DNA of 64,000 nucleotides from Earliella scabrosa (lineage: Eukaryota; Basidiomycota; Agaricomycetes; Polyporales; Polyporaceae), in assembly GCA_022605405.1 (NCBI GenBank), contig JABYQQ010000017.1, forward strand, positions 806,001 through 870,000, in the 5' to 3' direction. The notes under the pieces are model-generated. The model was not told where the DNA came from. It was given only the letters and a program-made list of their open reading frames with translations, and made no database searches. The position numbers were made by a program, and so were the translations under genes. Position 1 is the first letter of the stretch; each line of letters starts with the position of its first letter. Shown piece after piece: positions 12,901 through 25,536 of this stretch.

Positions 12901-13871
12901 ACGAACGCCAGCGGTCGCTGTACGCCTGAACCCCAACTCACGTACGGCCGTGCGTCCGGACGCCACTACACCCGCTAATCCGAGCTACGAAGCTTCCTGT
13001 GGCGCAAAACTCGGCCGTCTTTCTCCTTCGCGCGCTTCCATTCGCACACCCTGCGGCGCGGTCTCTTGGTCGCTCCGGCGCGTGATCGCTCCCATTCCGT
13101 TCTGAACGTTCGGACGAGTTGCACGTGAATCTCAAACCGCGCCGTAACCTTGGCCAGTCGTTCGCTACGCCGACGGTACCCTTCGGGCCCGGGGCGGGGC
13201 ATTCATACTGAGCGTTGACCGGGTTGACCACCACGATTGGCTCAACTCATGAACTCGACTCCCATCCGACATACCCGAACTACGAGTGCACGTCCGAGTG
13301 GCGACTACATACAAACCCCCAGGTCGTCTCCGATTCCGTCTCTTCCGGCACACTAGAAGCCCGGTACATATTGATGGAGGCCATCGTGGAGCAGCGCGCT
13401 GCGGACTCCACACCCGCTCCACCTGTTTGCTCACTGCTGACAACCGTTTCATTTCGCGGCGCTCCACGAGATGTCCGGGATCAGTGATGTCGATGATGAT
13501 CGAGCCCGGATGGAAAAGGGTCGTAACTTACTGGGTAGGCGAGAACTCGTCTGAGTCCTGACGTCGATAACCATATGCACACGCGCGCGTGAGCCTGCTC
13601 CACCCCGCCGCTGCGGTGCTGGCTCATGGACGTTGACGACCTGCGTTGACAGTCACCTATCTAGGTTTAGGCCTTAGGATTATAGCTGGTCATCGGGGGC
13701 ACCACGCTCGCCGTGCGTGGCCACCTTCAAGTTCGAGGGCACCTTTAAAGCGGCCACCGTGAACTGAAAGCAGGCATTACCATAATGCTGCGACTTCTGC
13801 CCGGGTGAGAGGACATGTAAGTATGCTCGCTCAAACTTCCGAGTCATACCATTGACTAACAGTGCCTCCAG
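9939..13871. other. TF upstream region and decayed or unrecognised DNA
   Basis: 9.94-10.7 kb is presumed promoter of the zinc-finger gene. From 10.7 to 13.9 kb all six frames are chopped. Some patches look coding-like, such as a minus frame around 10.72-10.87 kb (FERTLDECLRALAYVGGGQ), plus frames around 12.0-12.1 kb (LTNALQFFFYPTTDEPLS) and 12.42-12.55 kb, and a basic minus frame around 12.98-13.2 kb. I could not chain them into one gene. They may be remnants of a dead gene or transposon. Confidence 0.45.
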
Positions 13872-14195
13872 GACGTTTGGAACTTCGGCAGCTGCAACCT
13901 CCAGCTCCAGGACTTCAAGCTACTTATATGGACCGACCAACCTCAAGACGTCACATCGCTTCTCTTCCAGCGCCACACCTATACAACCCCGTGGCATCCG
14001 ACAATCACACCGCGAGTGTATCTGTAGGCTGTTGTCTTCGAATTATGGCACCAGCTGATACGGTGGATCCTCACGCTTCAGCGCTCAGCAACGGCTAGCT
14101 ATCCAGCGAGAGCAGCTCAAGATAGTACTGGCGACGGCCACGCATATAGACCATCGGTACCTCCCCTCGACTCGCACAACTTCCACCAAGTTTGA
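13872..14195 (+). pseudogene. ghost exon(s) of an unrecognised gene
   Basis: A good-looking acceptor (CTAAC branch-like box, then CCTCCAG) at 13871 opens a frame beginning DVWNFGSCNLQLQDFKLL and running 51 codons to a TAG at 14025-14027. The same frame continues open after the stop (VVFELWHQLIRWILTLQ) to a TGA at 14193-14195. A donor GTAAGT about 55 bases upstream, after a short open frame, would fit a preceding exon in phase 0. Residue composition is protein-like, but the family is not recognised. It could be a live gene with an unseen intron, or a nonsense-broken relic. Confidence 0.35.
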
Positions 14196-16483
14196 GCGTG
14201 ATCATCACGCGATTCACTTAACCCGAGTGACAGTCGATTATGCAGCTGGCGACGCAACTGATAGCAAAGACGGTCGTTCGGAGGCCAGCACGCAACACCT
14301 GTCCGACTCCGACGCGTTCATCTAGCTGGCTCAGGCGCGGACCACGAACATGCACGATCCGATGATACTACGGTCTGAGTCTGTCTACGTCTTCCCTCGT
14401 CTGACCGCTCTCGTGGAACGTTGCGCCCCCGCTACCCGCCTCCGCTATTCATCCATCGAGACCTCCGAGTATCGCACCTCCGAATCCGAAGTCAGAGTGA
14501 CCATGCACATGGATCAGGGCCGCCTTCTCCTTCTCCTGCTTCTTCAGGTTCTCTGGTACGTCCGTCTTGCCGCATACAGCCACTTATCGTGATTGAAGCT
14601 TCTAGTCCAGTATAGACTCACTTCGGGCCCACACGGCCTGTGGTCGTGGTGACGTGACTGAGAAAGAGTATGTAACTTCTGCCATCAAGACTCAACGTCC
14701 GTCCGAGCTGGGCACGAGGCGAGTCACCGCTGTCGCTGTATTTATCTGTGGTCGTCGATGCTCCGGCCGTGAGGCCTGGTAGATATTCAATCTTACTCGT
14801 CCCCGCCACCGCCCCCCGTTGGGACGAAGAGCCGCCATGCTTCTGGATCGCGCACAAATACGTTCAGGATGCTCATACCCATGCTCCGCCGGTGCGTTGC
14901 ACAGTTTTGAGCGCCCCAGTCGGAGTCTCTAGATCTAAAGCTGAAGACCGAGGGGGCGTCCTGCATGTGTCCTCCGAGTCCTGCTCAACCACCCGACGTA
15001 TCAGCGCACGTCCCACCAAGGTTCGAATCCAGCATTCACCGTTCCTGTCCCCCCTCGTGCCCGGCGCGCGTCCCTTGTCTGGCTGATGGTGTGTTGAACG
15101 TTGGAACGTTAGTCTGAACCCCGATTTACGCAGGAAGCTTCATCCTCGCGCACAACCCCGAACGGCCCGCGGTGCATTGCCTCGCGCTTGAACCTGGAAT
15201 CTGTACCTGTAAGTACCGAGAGTGACGTCAGAATCATCGCGCACCCGACGGATGCCCTGGCGCCGGCGCGGACGAGCTGAGATGAGACGAGACGAGAAGA
15301 GGGGACGCGGGTTGTGAAGGCCGTACGTAGGAGAGATAGTAGGTACGGTCACTACTTCACAACTTAGTTACTGATCAGGGGCATCCGAGCCTCCCCTTGT
15401 AGTAGTACGTACCCCCGTTCCTTGTTGGATGATGCGAGCAGCGAGGCGCTGTTGTGTGTGGGACGTCCCTGAGTACTTCGCGCGAGTGCGCTCTGAGATC
15501 TGATTCCGCGGCCCCCGCGATAGTCGTATATGCGCGTCGAGGAACGAATAGCGCTAGAAGCATAGTTAGGGAGGTACGTCTCAAAACCAGGTTAGGGAGC
15601 AGTTCCAGCACCACAGCCACAGGTGTCGCATGCATCATCTCCTAACTTTTCCGAGTCAGCCGTCGACGGGGTGCATCGCGCCTTTCACACTAAGTATCAC
15701 CTGTCGCTCAACGACATTCGCGATCTCCTCCCAAGTTCAACGGCAGCCCCTCCGTTCAGGCCCTGCCAGGGATCCTCCGACTTCCGCTACGGCCCGGCTG
15801 TCTCTTATGCACCACGACGGGCAATCCGCAGGATGTGAATATTGAGGAGTCGTCAGACGAGAAGGTCTCCGCCAGACTGGAACTCATAACGATGTCCGGG
15901 GTGGTGGCTGGAGCCTGGGGCCGCATATAGTCATGACACCAGGAGTAGCGCCCGTCACGGGGTGGAGAAGAGATGGGCTCGATGGGACTACTTACGATGG
16001 ACGCGATGTGGGACAGAGAGCGGCAGAGGATTGGGTCAGGCGCAGCAAAACAGCCCAGCCTTGCAAGCCTCGGATCTGGAGCTCATAGACCGAGGCCAGG
16101 AAGACCGACAAATTGCGACGCTCGCGATGCGTGAGGTATAGGGCGCTTCGATATCCTTGAAGCTCAGGTCTTGTACCGTATCGAGCTCGACCTCAGCTGC
16201 GTCCGTCAGGGGAGGAAGATCCAGGGCAAGGCAACAGCAGCGTCGGGGTGTTGGAAAGTAGGGGCAGACTCGGACAGAGGTGATGAGGTAGCAGATCGCC
16301 AGGAACAGTGATATACTGGATATTCGCCAGGCGAAACGTTGACCGTGGAAGATGAATACACAGAGTGATACTGGGTACATATATCATACATACATCTGCA
16401 CTTGAGGTTAGTCCCGCGGTGATAAAGCCGACCGCGAACACCAATGTGCGCACCTTCTGTTCTGCCACAACACCCACGATGGC
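14196..16483. other. no supported gene
   Basis: Short frames on both strands without splice-consistent chains. Around 16.05-16.48 kb the minus strand has two coding-like patches (AEQKVRTLVFAVGFITAG and TDAAEVELDTVQDLSFKDIE) just downstream of the cytidine deaminase stop. Neither has an ATG or a convincing junction, so they are left unassigned, and part of this is probably the deaminase 3' UTR. Confidence 0.45.
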
Positions 16484-17599
<1,116 letters not shown>

Positions 17600-18289
17600 A
17601 TGGTGCGCCCCATGTCCGCCCGCCTGGCGCAGGCCGTCCGCCCTCGCCGCCTCCCCCAGTCCCACCCTCGTTTGCACCAGCAACGCTTCGCGTCGTCGAC
17701 CCCCAGCACGGAGGAGGTCCAGAAAAAGGCCCAGGACGCCCTCGCTTCCGTGCAGAAGGGCTTGGGCCAGGCGTTCGAAACTGGCAAGAGGCTCCTTGGT
17801 CCCGTTGGCGAGAAGGCGGCCACCATGCTTGGAGGTACGTCCCGTTGCTCTCGCGTGCCTGCCTTGCTGGCTTCAACCCCGTCTCACCGAGACGCATACA
17901 TTGTGCTATATTTGCTGTATCGCATGCTCTGAGCTGATGACACGTCCATCTGTGTCCCTGCAGCATACCGCGAACCCCTGACGTACAACTTTGCTGTGTT
18001 CCGGGAGGTCCTCAAGCAGGTTTACATCGCGGAGCGCCTTCAACCCCCTCCCGTCTCCGCCTTCACGTCTGTCTACTCCTCGCTATGGGCGCGTGCCTCT
18101 AACCCGCAGTACTGGCGCGAGCTTGCGCGCTCGGGAGACCTGACCAAGGTTGGGATTTACGCGGTCGAGGCATATGGTATCTTCAAGGTGCGTTCTTCCA
18201 TGCTTCTCGGTGCGTGTTCGTGCTGACACGCATGCTAGATTGGCGAGATTATTGGTCGCAGAAGTCTGGTTGGGTACAACATTCAGTAG
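17600..18289 (+). CDS. ATP20: mitochondrial F1Fo ATP synthase subunit g
   Basis: Small inner-membrane subunit of the Fo sector peripheral domain, involved in ATP synthase dimerisation and cristae shape in yeast. Exons: 17600-17834, 17964-18187, 18239-18289; 169 aa. The N-terminus is Arg/Ser/Gln-rich with few acidic residues (MVRPMSARLAQAV...), as expected for a matrix-targeting presequence. The family core follows: YREPLTYNFAVFREVLKQVY, then YWRELARSGDLTKVGIYA and a C-terminal single membrane segment GIFKIGEIIGRRSLVGY. The GxxxG-like GEIIG sits in that segment. Exon 3 encodes only the last 16 residues. It shares a divergent promoter with the cytidine deaminase gene. Confidence 0.93.
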
Positions 18290-19356
18290 ATTCCTTACCC
18301 TCTCGCGCTCTTTCACCATGTAGACCCGCCTTAATCGGACTATGTAACATCGGCCACGATGTTCCTGCTACAGTGATTATGCATCGCTGCCTCCATAGAG
18401 CGAATTGTGCGTTTGAAGATGGGCCGTGTCCGACGCAGAGCAGGAGACGTTTCTCTGATCGTACGTGCTCCCTCTCTTCGCGCATGACAACTCAACGCCC
18501 CCAAACATATCCCCACCACATACCTCGTGAATACATACGGAGAATTGCGGCCATGTAAGTATCGCCTCCCAGACTGCTTCTAAGGTGATCCCACTTTTCT
18601 GCTCATACCCGAATCCGTAAGGCTTAAGCCGTTTCTGTTCTCATGCCTGACTTGGCGTGTACTGACGGCTTGTTGGTTGCAGTCCCCATCCCTCGGCAAC
18701 AAGACTCGAACCTCATGGTTAGATAGCAGCCACGGTTCGACCACGACAACGCCATCCTCTCGTTCACCGGGTCGACTGTTCTCGCGTCTTCCACAAGGCT
18801 CCGACCTCTCGTAGCCTTCCGGTTTCTCCAGATTATCTCTTTCCGACGAGCTGATGGATGGCTGCGTTTTGGTGCACGACTATAGCACCTTGCGTCGTTT
18901 TCACCGGTTGGTCGCATCACCGAAGGAATGGTGCGTCTTCCCACTCATCTGTTGGCGTGTTCTTGTAGGCCGATATGTCACCCTTGCAACGGCATCCTCG
19001 CCCGACTTCGCGTCGAGCATTCCCATCGGCATTCTTCTCCGGCATTCGGATGGCAATTTCAATCCACGTACGTCGCGCCGCGCCAGTGAGGCTGGTCGTA
19101 CGGCCGCGCTGTCGAAGCGATGAATGACGTCGCGGTCCCAAACCTTATGTATGCTGCTGCGGTAGTTAGTGGCAGGACACTTATACCCAACTACCGTCTG
19201 CTCGTCTCCTGGACCTCGCACTGGCCTTCACGATGTTGGCTATAATGGTTTGTCGGCTCCATCGCATATCGCACAGAAACGGACTTATGAACTGTGTCTA
19301 GCCTTACGCCGAGACACGCGATCCTTCGCCTCAAAGTGAGGCTCCTGGGCGGCCTA
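18290..19356. other. intergenic, nothing supported
   Basis: Presumed ATP synthase g 3' UTR followed by about 1 kb of short frames on both strands without motifs. The last part is upstream sequence of the BTB gene and may hold a missed first exon. Confidence 0.5.
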
Positions 19357-20490
19357 ATGGAGGTGAGTGGATCAGCCTCAGCTTGGGGGATTCGACTTGG
19401 ATTGACCCAATTACCCATAGCCTCATCGCGGAGTAATAACGCAGGGAGAACCTCACCAGCACCCGGATCTCACAACGGTGTGGTTTCACTGGCCAAGGAC
19501 TACGACCTTTGGTTCCATGACGGGAATGTAGTGATTCTCGCAGAGCAGACCTACTTCCGTGTCCACGCAAACGTGATCATGCGCTGGTCGGACAACTTCT
19601 TCGATCTTGCGCAGCCGATTTCGCGCGCGCTAGAGGAGTGGGACGTTCCGAATTGGATGGTGAAAGTCTCCGACTCAGCCCACGAAATCAGGCATCTGTT
19701 CCACATACTGTATGATGGATTCGAGTGAGTTCGAGGCTTTGATCGCTCCCGTTTGACTGTCGTTGCTAACAGGGTGCCAACTCTCGCGTCGCGATCACTA
19801 CAAAGCTACATGGAACGCACTCATGGACCGATTGCGTTTGGATACCACGCTGCCGCCGCTCGACTCGCCCACAAGTACAACATCGTTTCCGTCATGGACC
19901 GCGCGACGATCGCCCTGCAAACTTTCTTCCCCGCGTCTTTCGATACCTGGGTGGAGCACGAGAGCCTTCGCGCCAAGCGCACCCTGTTGCATACCGAGGA
20001 CGCGATCGAGGCCGTCAATCTCCTCCGCGCGCTATCCTGGAAAGACATGCTCCCGGCCGCGCTCTACCTCTGCAGTCAGCTCAGGCCCGAACCGCTCCTC
20101 CAGGGGCACCGCAGGGCGGACCGGACGCTGGAGCGGCTCGCCACGGACGACGTGGCGCGGTGCATGAGGCTGCAGAAGGCGTTTGTCCGGGAGTCGGCGG
20201 ACATTGCTGCGCGGCTGTACGACACGACGCGGAGCGACGGGTGCACAAACAACCGGCCGTTCGTGTTTAATACGTGCAAGATCACCCTCGCGTCTGAGAA
20301 TCGGAGCAAAATCTTGGGCGGAGGGGCGCTACATGGGGACCCGCTCGGCTGCGCTCTCCGTGATCAGATCGACCTGTTAGAGACCGCGGGAAGCGTGTGT
20401 GGAAGGTGCGCGGCGATGCTGAGGCGACGTGAGGAGGGTATGCGCCGGGAGTTCTGGGAGAAGCTTCCAGGATTGATTGGAAGTGGGTGA
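19357..20490 (+). CDS. BTB/POZ-domain protein (copy A)
   Basis: Member of the expanded basidiomycete BTB family; role unknown, BTB domains mediate protein-protein contacts and Cullin-3 binding. Exon 1 ends at 19724 (GT at 19725) and exon 2 is 19773-20490, joined in phase (DGFE/VPTL). The N-terminal part has the typical pattern of an aromatic and acidic strand (YDLWFHDGNVVILAEQTYFRVH) followed by a helical segment that carries the fold (SDNFFDLAQP). Exon 2 carries the HKYN helix typical of the family (AARLAHKYNIVSVMDRATIAL), a helical C-terminal region and a late C-x2-C (CGRCAAML). The start is uncertain: 19357 is an in-frame ATG, but it sits next to a GTGAGT, so an upstream exon or different first exon is possible. 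Confidence 0.75.
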
Positions 20491-20963
20491 GAATGGGCTG
20501 CTGTGATGTTCGGGTGAGTCAAGTGTTGAGCTCGCTCGTCACCTTCTCACCACTCAGTGCTCACGGTGCGAGTTTAACAGGTCTATCGCCGTCTGGTGTT
20601 AGTTGCCTGACGACATCGTGCTACTGCCAGTGGGTCACCGGATGTTGAATGCACCTTAAGCCAGTAGCGGGACGTCGTGTCAGACACGTAGACATCTCAA
20701 TAGACTCTGGTTACCCACGTGCAAAGCCTGTTACAACGTGTGCGCCACGGGTATGTACAACCCCAGCATCCGGACCGCGTGTTGTAAGCACGATCCCCCA
20801 TCGTCGTCCCCCACCGTCATAGCTCTATACTCTACATCCAAGATCCCGACAAGTGAGCACTTCTCAACAGGCGCATCATCGCTTCCTCTACGCCTCGTTC
20901 AATGACATCATGTTTATCAGGAAGTATTCTGATGTAATGTCCCTACAGGTACCTGCAACTGCA
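20491..20963. other. intergenic between two BTB genes
   Basis: About 470 bp between tandem BTB paralogs; presumed terminator of copy A and promoter of copy B. CACCGTCATAGCTCTATACTC lies about 130 bases before the copy B start and could contain a core promoter. No gene seen. Confidence 0.5.
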
Positions 20964-22065
20964 ATGGCCGACTCACAGACCAGCGACCCACCAACGACGA
21001 CGAGTGAATTACGGACGGAGGGTGCAGTGGCCAAGGGAGAATACTGGCTCGATGACGGCAACATCGTGATCATCGCTCAGGGTACTGTCGCCTTCCGCGT
21101 CTACAAGGGCTTGCTTGCACGCGCTTCTCCCGTGTTCAAAGACCTCTTCGCTATCGATGCCGTACAAGTGGGCGAAATGATGGACGGGGTCCCTGTCGTG
21201 ACCGTGACAGACTATCCAGAAGCGCTTCGCCGATTCCTCATGTTTCTGCTCGAACCGAGCTATGAGTGAGTCTCTCCCACTTGCTTCCAGAGGATCACCA
21301 TTGACTGGGAGGGGTGTTGCTGGCCGAAGGATCAACATCCACAATGAAGACATGTCCTACTCATTCCTTGCGTCAATTATCCGCATTGCGCACAAGTATC
21401 AGGTCGACTCGGCGCTCTCGTTCGGATCCAACCGCCTGGTCAAGTTCTTCTCGCCCGGAGCGGTTTGGGTAGACGCCGCCAGCTCGTGGTCACAGCGCTG
21501 GGAAGCAAGCCTCATCAAGCATCGCGTCATCATTGAGCTCGAGGATGCCGTCGACGCAGTCGGTCTCTTCCGGCTCATCGAATTGCATGATCCCCTGCCA
21601 TTCGCTCTCTACCTGTGTTGCCTCTGCGAGCCCCTCCAGCGTCGGAATGGAGTCGTCCGCGAGGACAAGTCGGTGGCACTGCTGTCGGACGAGGACTACA
21701 CGCGCTGCGCACAAGCTATGGTCCCTCTATCGTGGGAGTGTCACGCAGTCGCCCAACGCGCGTTCAGTCCGCTGGACAGGTGGGGAAACTACGTTTGGCG
21801 ACACAGCTGCACGGAACAAGGACGATGCAAGGAGGTGGTCGCACGGATGTGGAACGAACACGCCATGGATAGGACTCCTTACCCCTTGTCCGACCTGTTC
21901 GTGCGCATGGACTATCGGAGCCCCGTGCCGAAGGCGTTCAGCTCCTACCAGTACCAGCTGTGCGCAAGTTGTCGCAAACAGCTTTTGGACCGGTCGGTGG
22001 TCTTGTGTAGGGAGGTTCTGGCCGATCTTCCGAAGTTCTTTGGTCTACAGAAGACGGGTTCATGA
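20964..22065 (+). CDS. BTB/POZ-domain protein (copy B)
   Basis: Second member of the same family, tandem to copy A. Exons: 20964-21265 and 21330-22065 (64-nt intron, phase 2, junction SYE/INIH). N-terminal BTB core EYWLDDGNIVIIAQGTVAFR, then helices with ASPVFKDLF; exon 2 holds IIRIAHKYQVDSAL, matching the HKY helix of copy A. A C-terminal C-x2-C (CASCRKQLLDR) corresponds to CGRC in copy A and CTNC in copy C, so it is a family feature rather than chance. The start ATG (MADSQTSDPP) is the nearest to the domain; ATGs at 20909 or 20938 are possible alternatives. About 345 aa. Confidence 0.82.
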
Positions 22066-22575
22066 AGTGAGTTCGTTTGTGATGACGCAGCATGTGCTCG
22101 GCCCCATTCTAATTTTGGCAGCTCACAAGCATAGAACGTGAATGGTCGTAGCTGAGCTCCCCCCAACGACGGAGAATCAGGATCTTCTCGCCTTGTTTCG
22201 TCTACAGAGAGAAATCATCTCCGAATATCTAGGGGGCTATCGCCGAGACGCGACGCGTTGCGGTCCTACCTTCATCACTATGGTGCATACCCTCATCTAT
22301 AGCAAGTGATCACGGCATGATCATTGCCAAACAGCGTAAAGAGCGACAATAAGAAGGTCATCACGGTAAGAAAGAAAACAGTCCGAATGATTCCAAACGT
22401 CCATCCTCTAGTCACATCTCCTACGCACAACCAGCTATCCTCGATACTAGTTACAAGCAAAATATTCAATGCAAACCGCGCCAGGCATACATCCGGCCAG
22501 GGATAACGTGTCGTGTCTCATACCAGCTCGTACAACTCTTGACAGCAACACCAGCCCCGCATGCGGAGATGTTGT
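22066..22575. other. convergent intergenic region
   Basis: About 510 bp between the convergent BTB copy B and TVP38 copy 1 stops. Expected to contain both 3' UTRs. No coding signal seen. Confidence 0.55.
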
Positions 22576-24174
22576 TTACTTCGGCACGATGGTCACGATA
22601 GGGATCTCCTGCACCCGCTCGCGCATCTCCAGCGCAGGCTGCGAAGCGCTCCCGGCCTCCGGGTCGTCGGGCGCAGGACGGGACGCGACTGAATTGAGGG
22701 AGTTGGAGGATTCCATCTTCGAGACCATCTTGGCCTGACGGTCCTTGCGACGAGCGTAGATAACCTCCACCTTGATCTTCTCGATACGGTAGTTGACGTA
22801 CCAGAGCGCGAGAATGGAAATGAAGATGGTGAGGCCGAGGACACCGTACTTGAGGCCCGTCGTGGCCGAGTCAAGGGGCACCTCCTCTGCATTCCAGTGC
22901 CGTCATCAGCTAATGGTCTCGGAAACAAAACAAAAGAAGCGTCGACGTACCGCCATTTGAGTCGACAGCGGGTCCGCCGTGCTGCTGAACCCCGAGGTAC
23001 ACGCTTGCAAGCTGCTTCGGGAGCGAGAGGAAGGCCGAGAGCAGGTATGTCCACACGCTCATACCCGCCGTTGCAAATATCGCGGTCGTGACTATAGGGC
23101 GGGAGGAATAACTGTAAATGAGTTGAACAGAACATTGAGCGCGACATACTATGGCCGGGGATGGCGCTGTAACGGGCCATAATCGCGATCGTGTGGCCGC
23201 CGTCACGAACAACCTCGGAGATGAGGGCGTAGCGAAGGTTCTTGTCTTCTATCTTCTTGCCGCGTCCTCTGCACCAGTAACGGTACAGGCTGCAAACGAG
23301 TGCCCGTGAATGGCCTGCATATGAACAAAACCGGATGAAACCTACTAGAATTCAAAAATCTCTCCAGCGAACGTCCCGACGGCCACGATAGCGAAGCCAA
23401 TCCACAGGCCCCATACAACGCCGCACAGGATCGCAACGATCTCGTGGCCGATGAGCTACAAGTCGTGATTTGAGTACCCCACTACATTTTCGGCGCGGCG
23501 AGAGTCTCGTACCGGAGGGAACGACAAGACAATCATGAGAGCGAGCGGGATAGTCCAAGCGCCAGGTGTCCTAGAGTACGCGCGATTAAGTGTTATGCTC
23601 CATATGCACGACCATCAACTCACTCTCTCAGCCAGTTAGCCGCAGGCGTGATTTTGTCTACTATCTTGCCTTCCAACGCCACGAAGGTGATGAGTCCGGC
23701 GAGGACGAGAATGGTGATCGACAGCGACACTATTGAGCCCGCGACGTCAGTCGTCGTCGAAAGCCCTGGGCGACCATCGTGTCGGACAGGCAAATCTCCG
23801 ACGATACGTACTGACGTTCCGCGGATGCTTGAGGTAGGACCAGCTGACGTACTTTCGGAAGTTGATGCCACACGTACGAAGCTTGGTCTTCAGAATCTCG
23901 TGCTCCGACGGCGTGGGGCTAGGAGTGCGCATCAACGCGCGGCAGTCGACAGTGACGTCGCCATCTTTCTGTTCGTTGACCGACGATGTCAAGCTGACAG
24001 TGGTAGGGTCGGGGTGAGTGGTTGAGTACGCAAGACCTGGAGGCTGAAGAAAAGGGGACGAGGTGGATGCGGTCGGCTCGGTTGAAATAGTGGGAGGAGT
24101 CGAGGCTTGATTACTGTAAATGTAGGGTGTGAGAGGTAGAGTTCACGACCTAGCGACAAAAGCTCGCACCTCAT
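22576..24174 (-). CDS. TVP38/TMEM64-family VTT-domain membrane protein, array copy 1
   Basis: Golgi/ER-type multi-pass membrane protein of the VTT (SNARE-associated, DedA-like) superfamily; members are linked to vesicle traffic and lipid scrambling. Exons (minus): 24174-24170, 24113-23812, 23729-23624, 23570-23513, 23455-23346, 23289-23150, 23091-22951, 22886-22576; about 390 aa. The first exon is only five bases (ATGAG). Features in order: a cytosolic tail ending in RTPSPTPSEHEIL; TM LSITILVLAGLITFVALEG; VTT core TPGAWTIPLALMIVLSFPP, LIGHEIVAILCGVVWG and ARYSAIPGH (the RxxxIPG signature); ATAGMSVWTYLLSAFLSLP; a final TM VLGLTIFISILALWYVNY and a basic tail YARRKDRQAK. It is the most downstream member of four co-directional copies. 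Confidence 0.88.
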
Positions 24175-25536
24175 TTCAGTGGTCTGACCGTCCTAGAAGT
24201 GAAGGGAAATAAAAGAGAAACAAGGAGAAGAGGGTTGAGGAAAGAAACGGCGACAGGAATGTCATCGTCGGCCGACCGTTCCTTTATCAATAAGCGGGGA
24301 GACAGAATGCGGACTCTCGCCTGCGGCAGAGAATGACGCCTCCGGTGCATGCTGATGAGATCACAAGGATATGCTTCGCGACGCCAGTGAACATGGACAG
24401 CAAGTGAATAGCTGGTGGTGTGAACCACGAAGGGTCAGCACTGCCACCTCGAGCAGTTGTGGAAAGCCAAGCCCATCCGGCGGACCGGATGCTGAGTCGG
24501 AGCGCCGCGGCATCCCAGCCGACAGCTTGCCCATGACTTGAACATGACCACTACTTGCTGCAGTCTTAACATGTGCACGTCTCGACAAATTACAGCCTGC
24601 GTTAGCCTCTGGAGTTGGCACCGATCCGACATGCGCGTAGAGCGTGCGGAGGTGAGCAATCCCGCTATCACGAAGTCGCATAACACCAAGTGCAAACCGC
24701 GTTGTATACGCTGATTCGTATGTCTGACCCAATAGGTGAACACGGCGTGAGTCTCGGAGCGAATGCAAGGCAAGGCAGTGAATGGCGCGGCGATATTTTG
24801 GGCGCCCAAGACCAATGTTCGTGGCTATCGCAGTAGTCATGTGGGCTCGATGGACAGACAATGGGGCGATGAGGATGGACTGCTCCGCAGTAAATAGAGT
24901 CTAACACGACGTGCGACCTACAGGGCTAAAGTGGTGAGGCTAAGGTGAGGCTGGATACATTTCCTATCGCCGATCGGCGACTCACCGAACAATTGTAAGT
25001 GGCCCGACGTAATAGCGCTAGCCGCGTCCTGCGCAAGCTTCTGTCCTGACCCGGAGCTCAAGTACACCGCGTTCTCACACACACCGTCAGTGTAGACTAG
25101 GCGTGTGCCCCCGATACTCTCTAGGAAGACGTTACGTTGAGCACCCCACGGCCAAGTGAATGAGGATTCCGCTGCTCCTCGCTGCGCCGCAGGACAGGTC
25201 GGCCCGCACGAAGTTTCGGCGGTGGAGCAATTGGGTATGTCTTCTGAGTAAGGGGAGCCATATCAAGGGAGCCTTGACCCACAAAACTGTCGTCCTAGAT
25301 GCCTCGATGTGACATCCAACTGACTCCACAGTCCTCGTTTCTTCATAGCTGGCTCCTGACTTGTTGCTCATTCAACCACTGCCAGCGAAAACGGTACGAG
25401 CCGCCGAGCATCGAGTGACGCACTGTGCGCAATTGGTATGTGCTATCATTCGTTCGTCTACACAATGCATGATAAACAAGTGATTCATAAAGTCCATTCT
25501 ACCGTCCCGCGGTCCGACATGTCCTGTACACCGTGA
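24175..25536. other. spacer between TVP38 copies 1 and 2
   Basis: About 1.36 kb containing the promoter of copy 1 and the 3' end of copy 2. Short frames on the minus strand (for example 24.4-24.8 kb) show no motif. No gene supported. Confidence 0.5.

Noticed and set aside
16193..16477. Separate gene just downstream of cytidine deaminase
   Set aside because: The apparent start is GTG, not ATG, and no junction links the coding-like patches; probably 3' UTR or relic.
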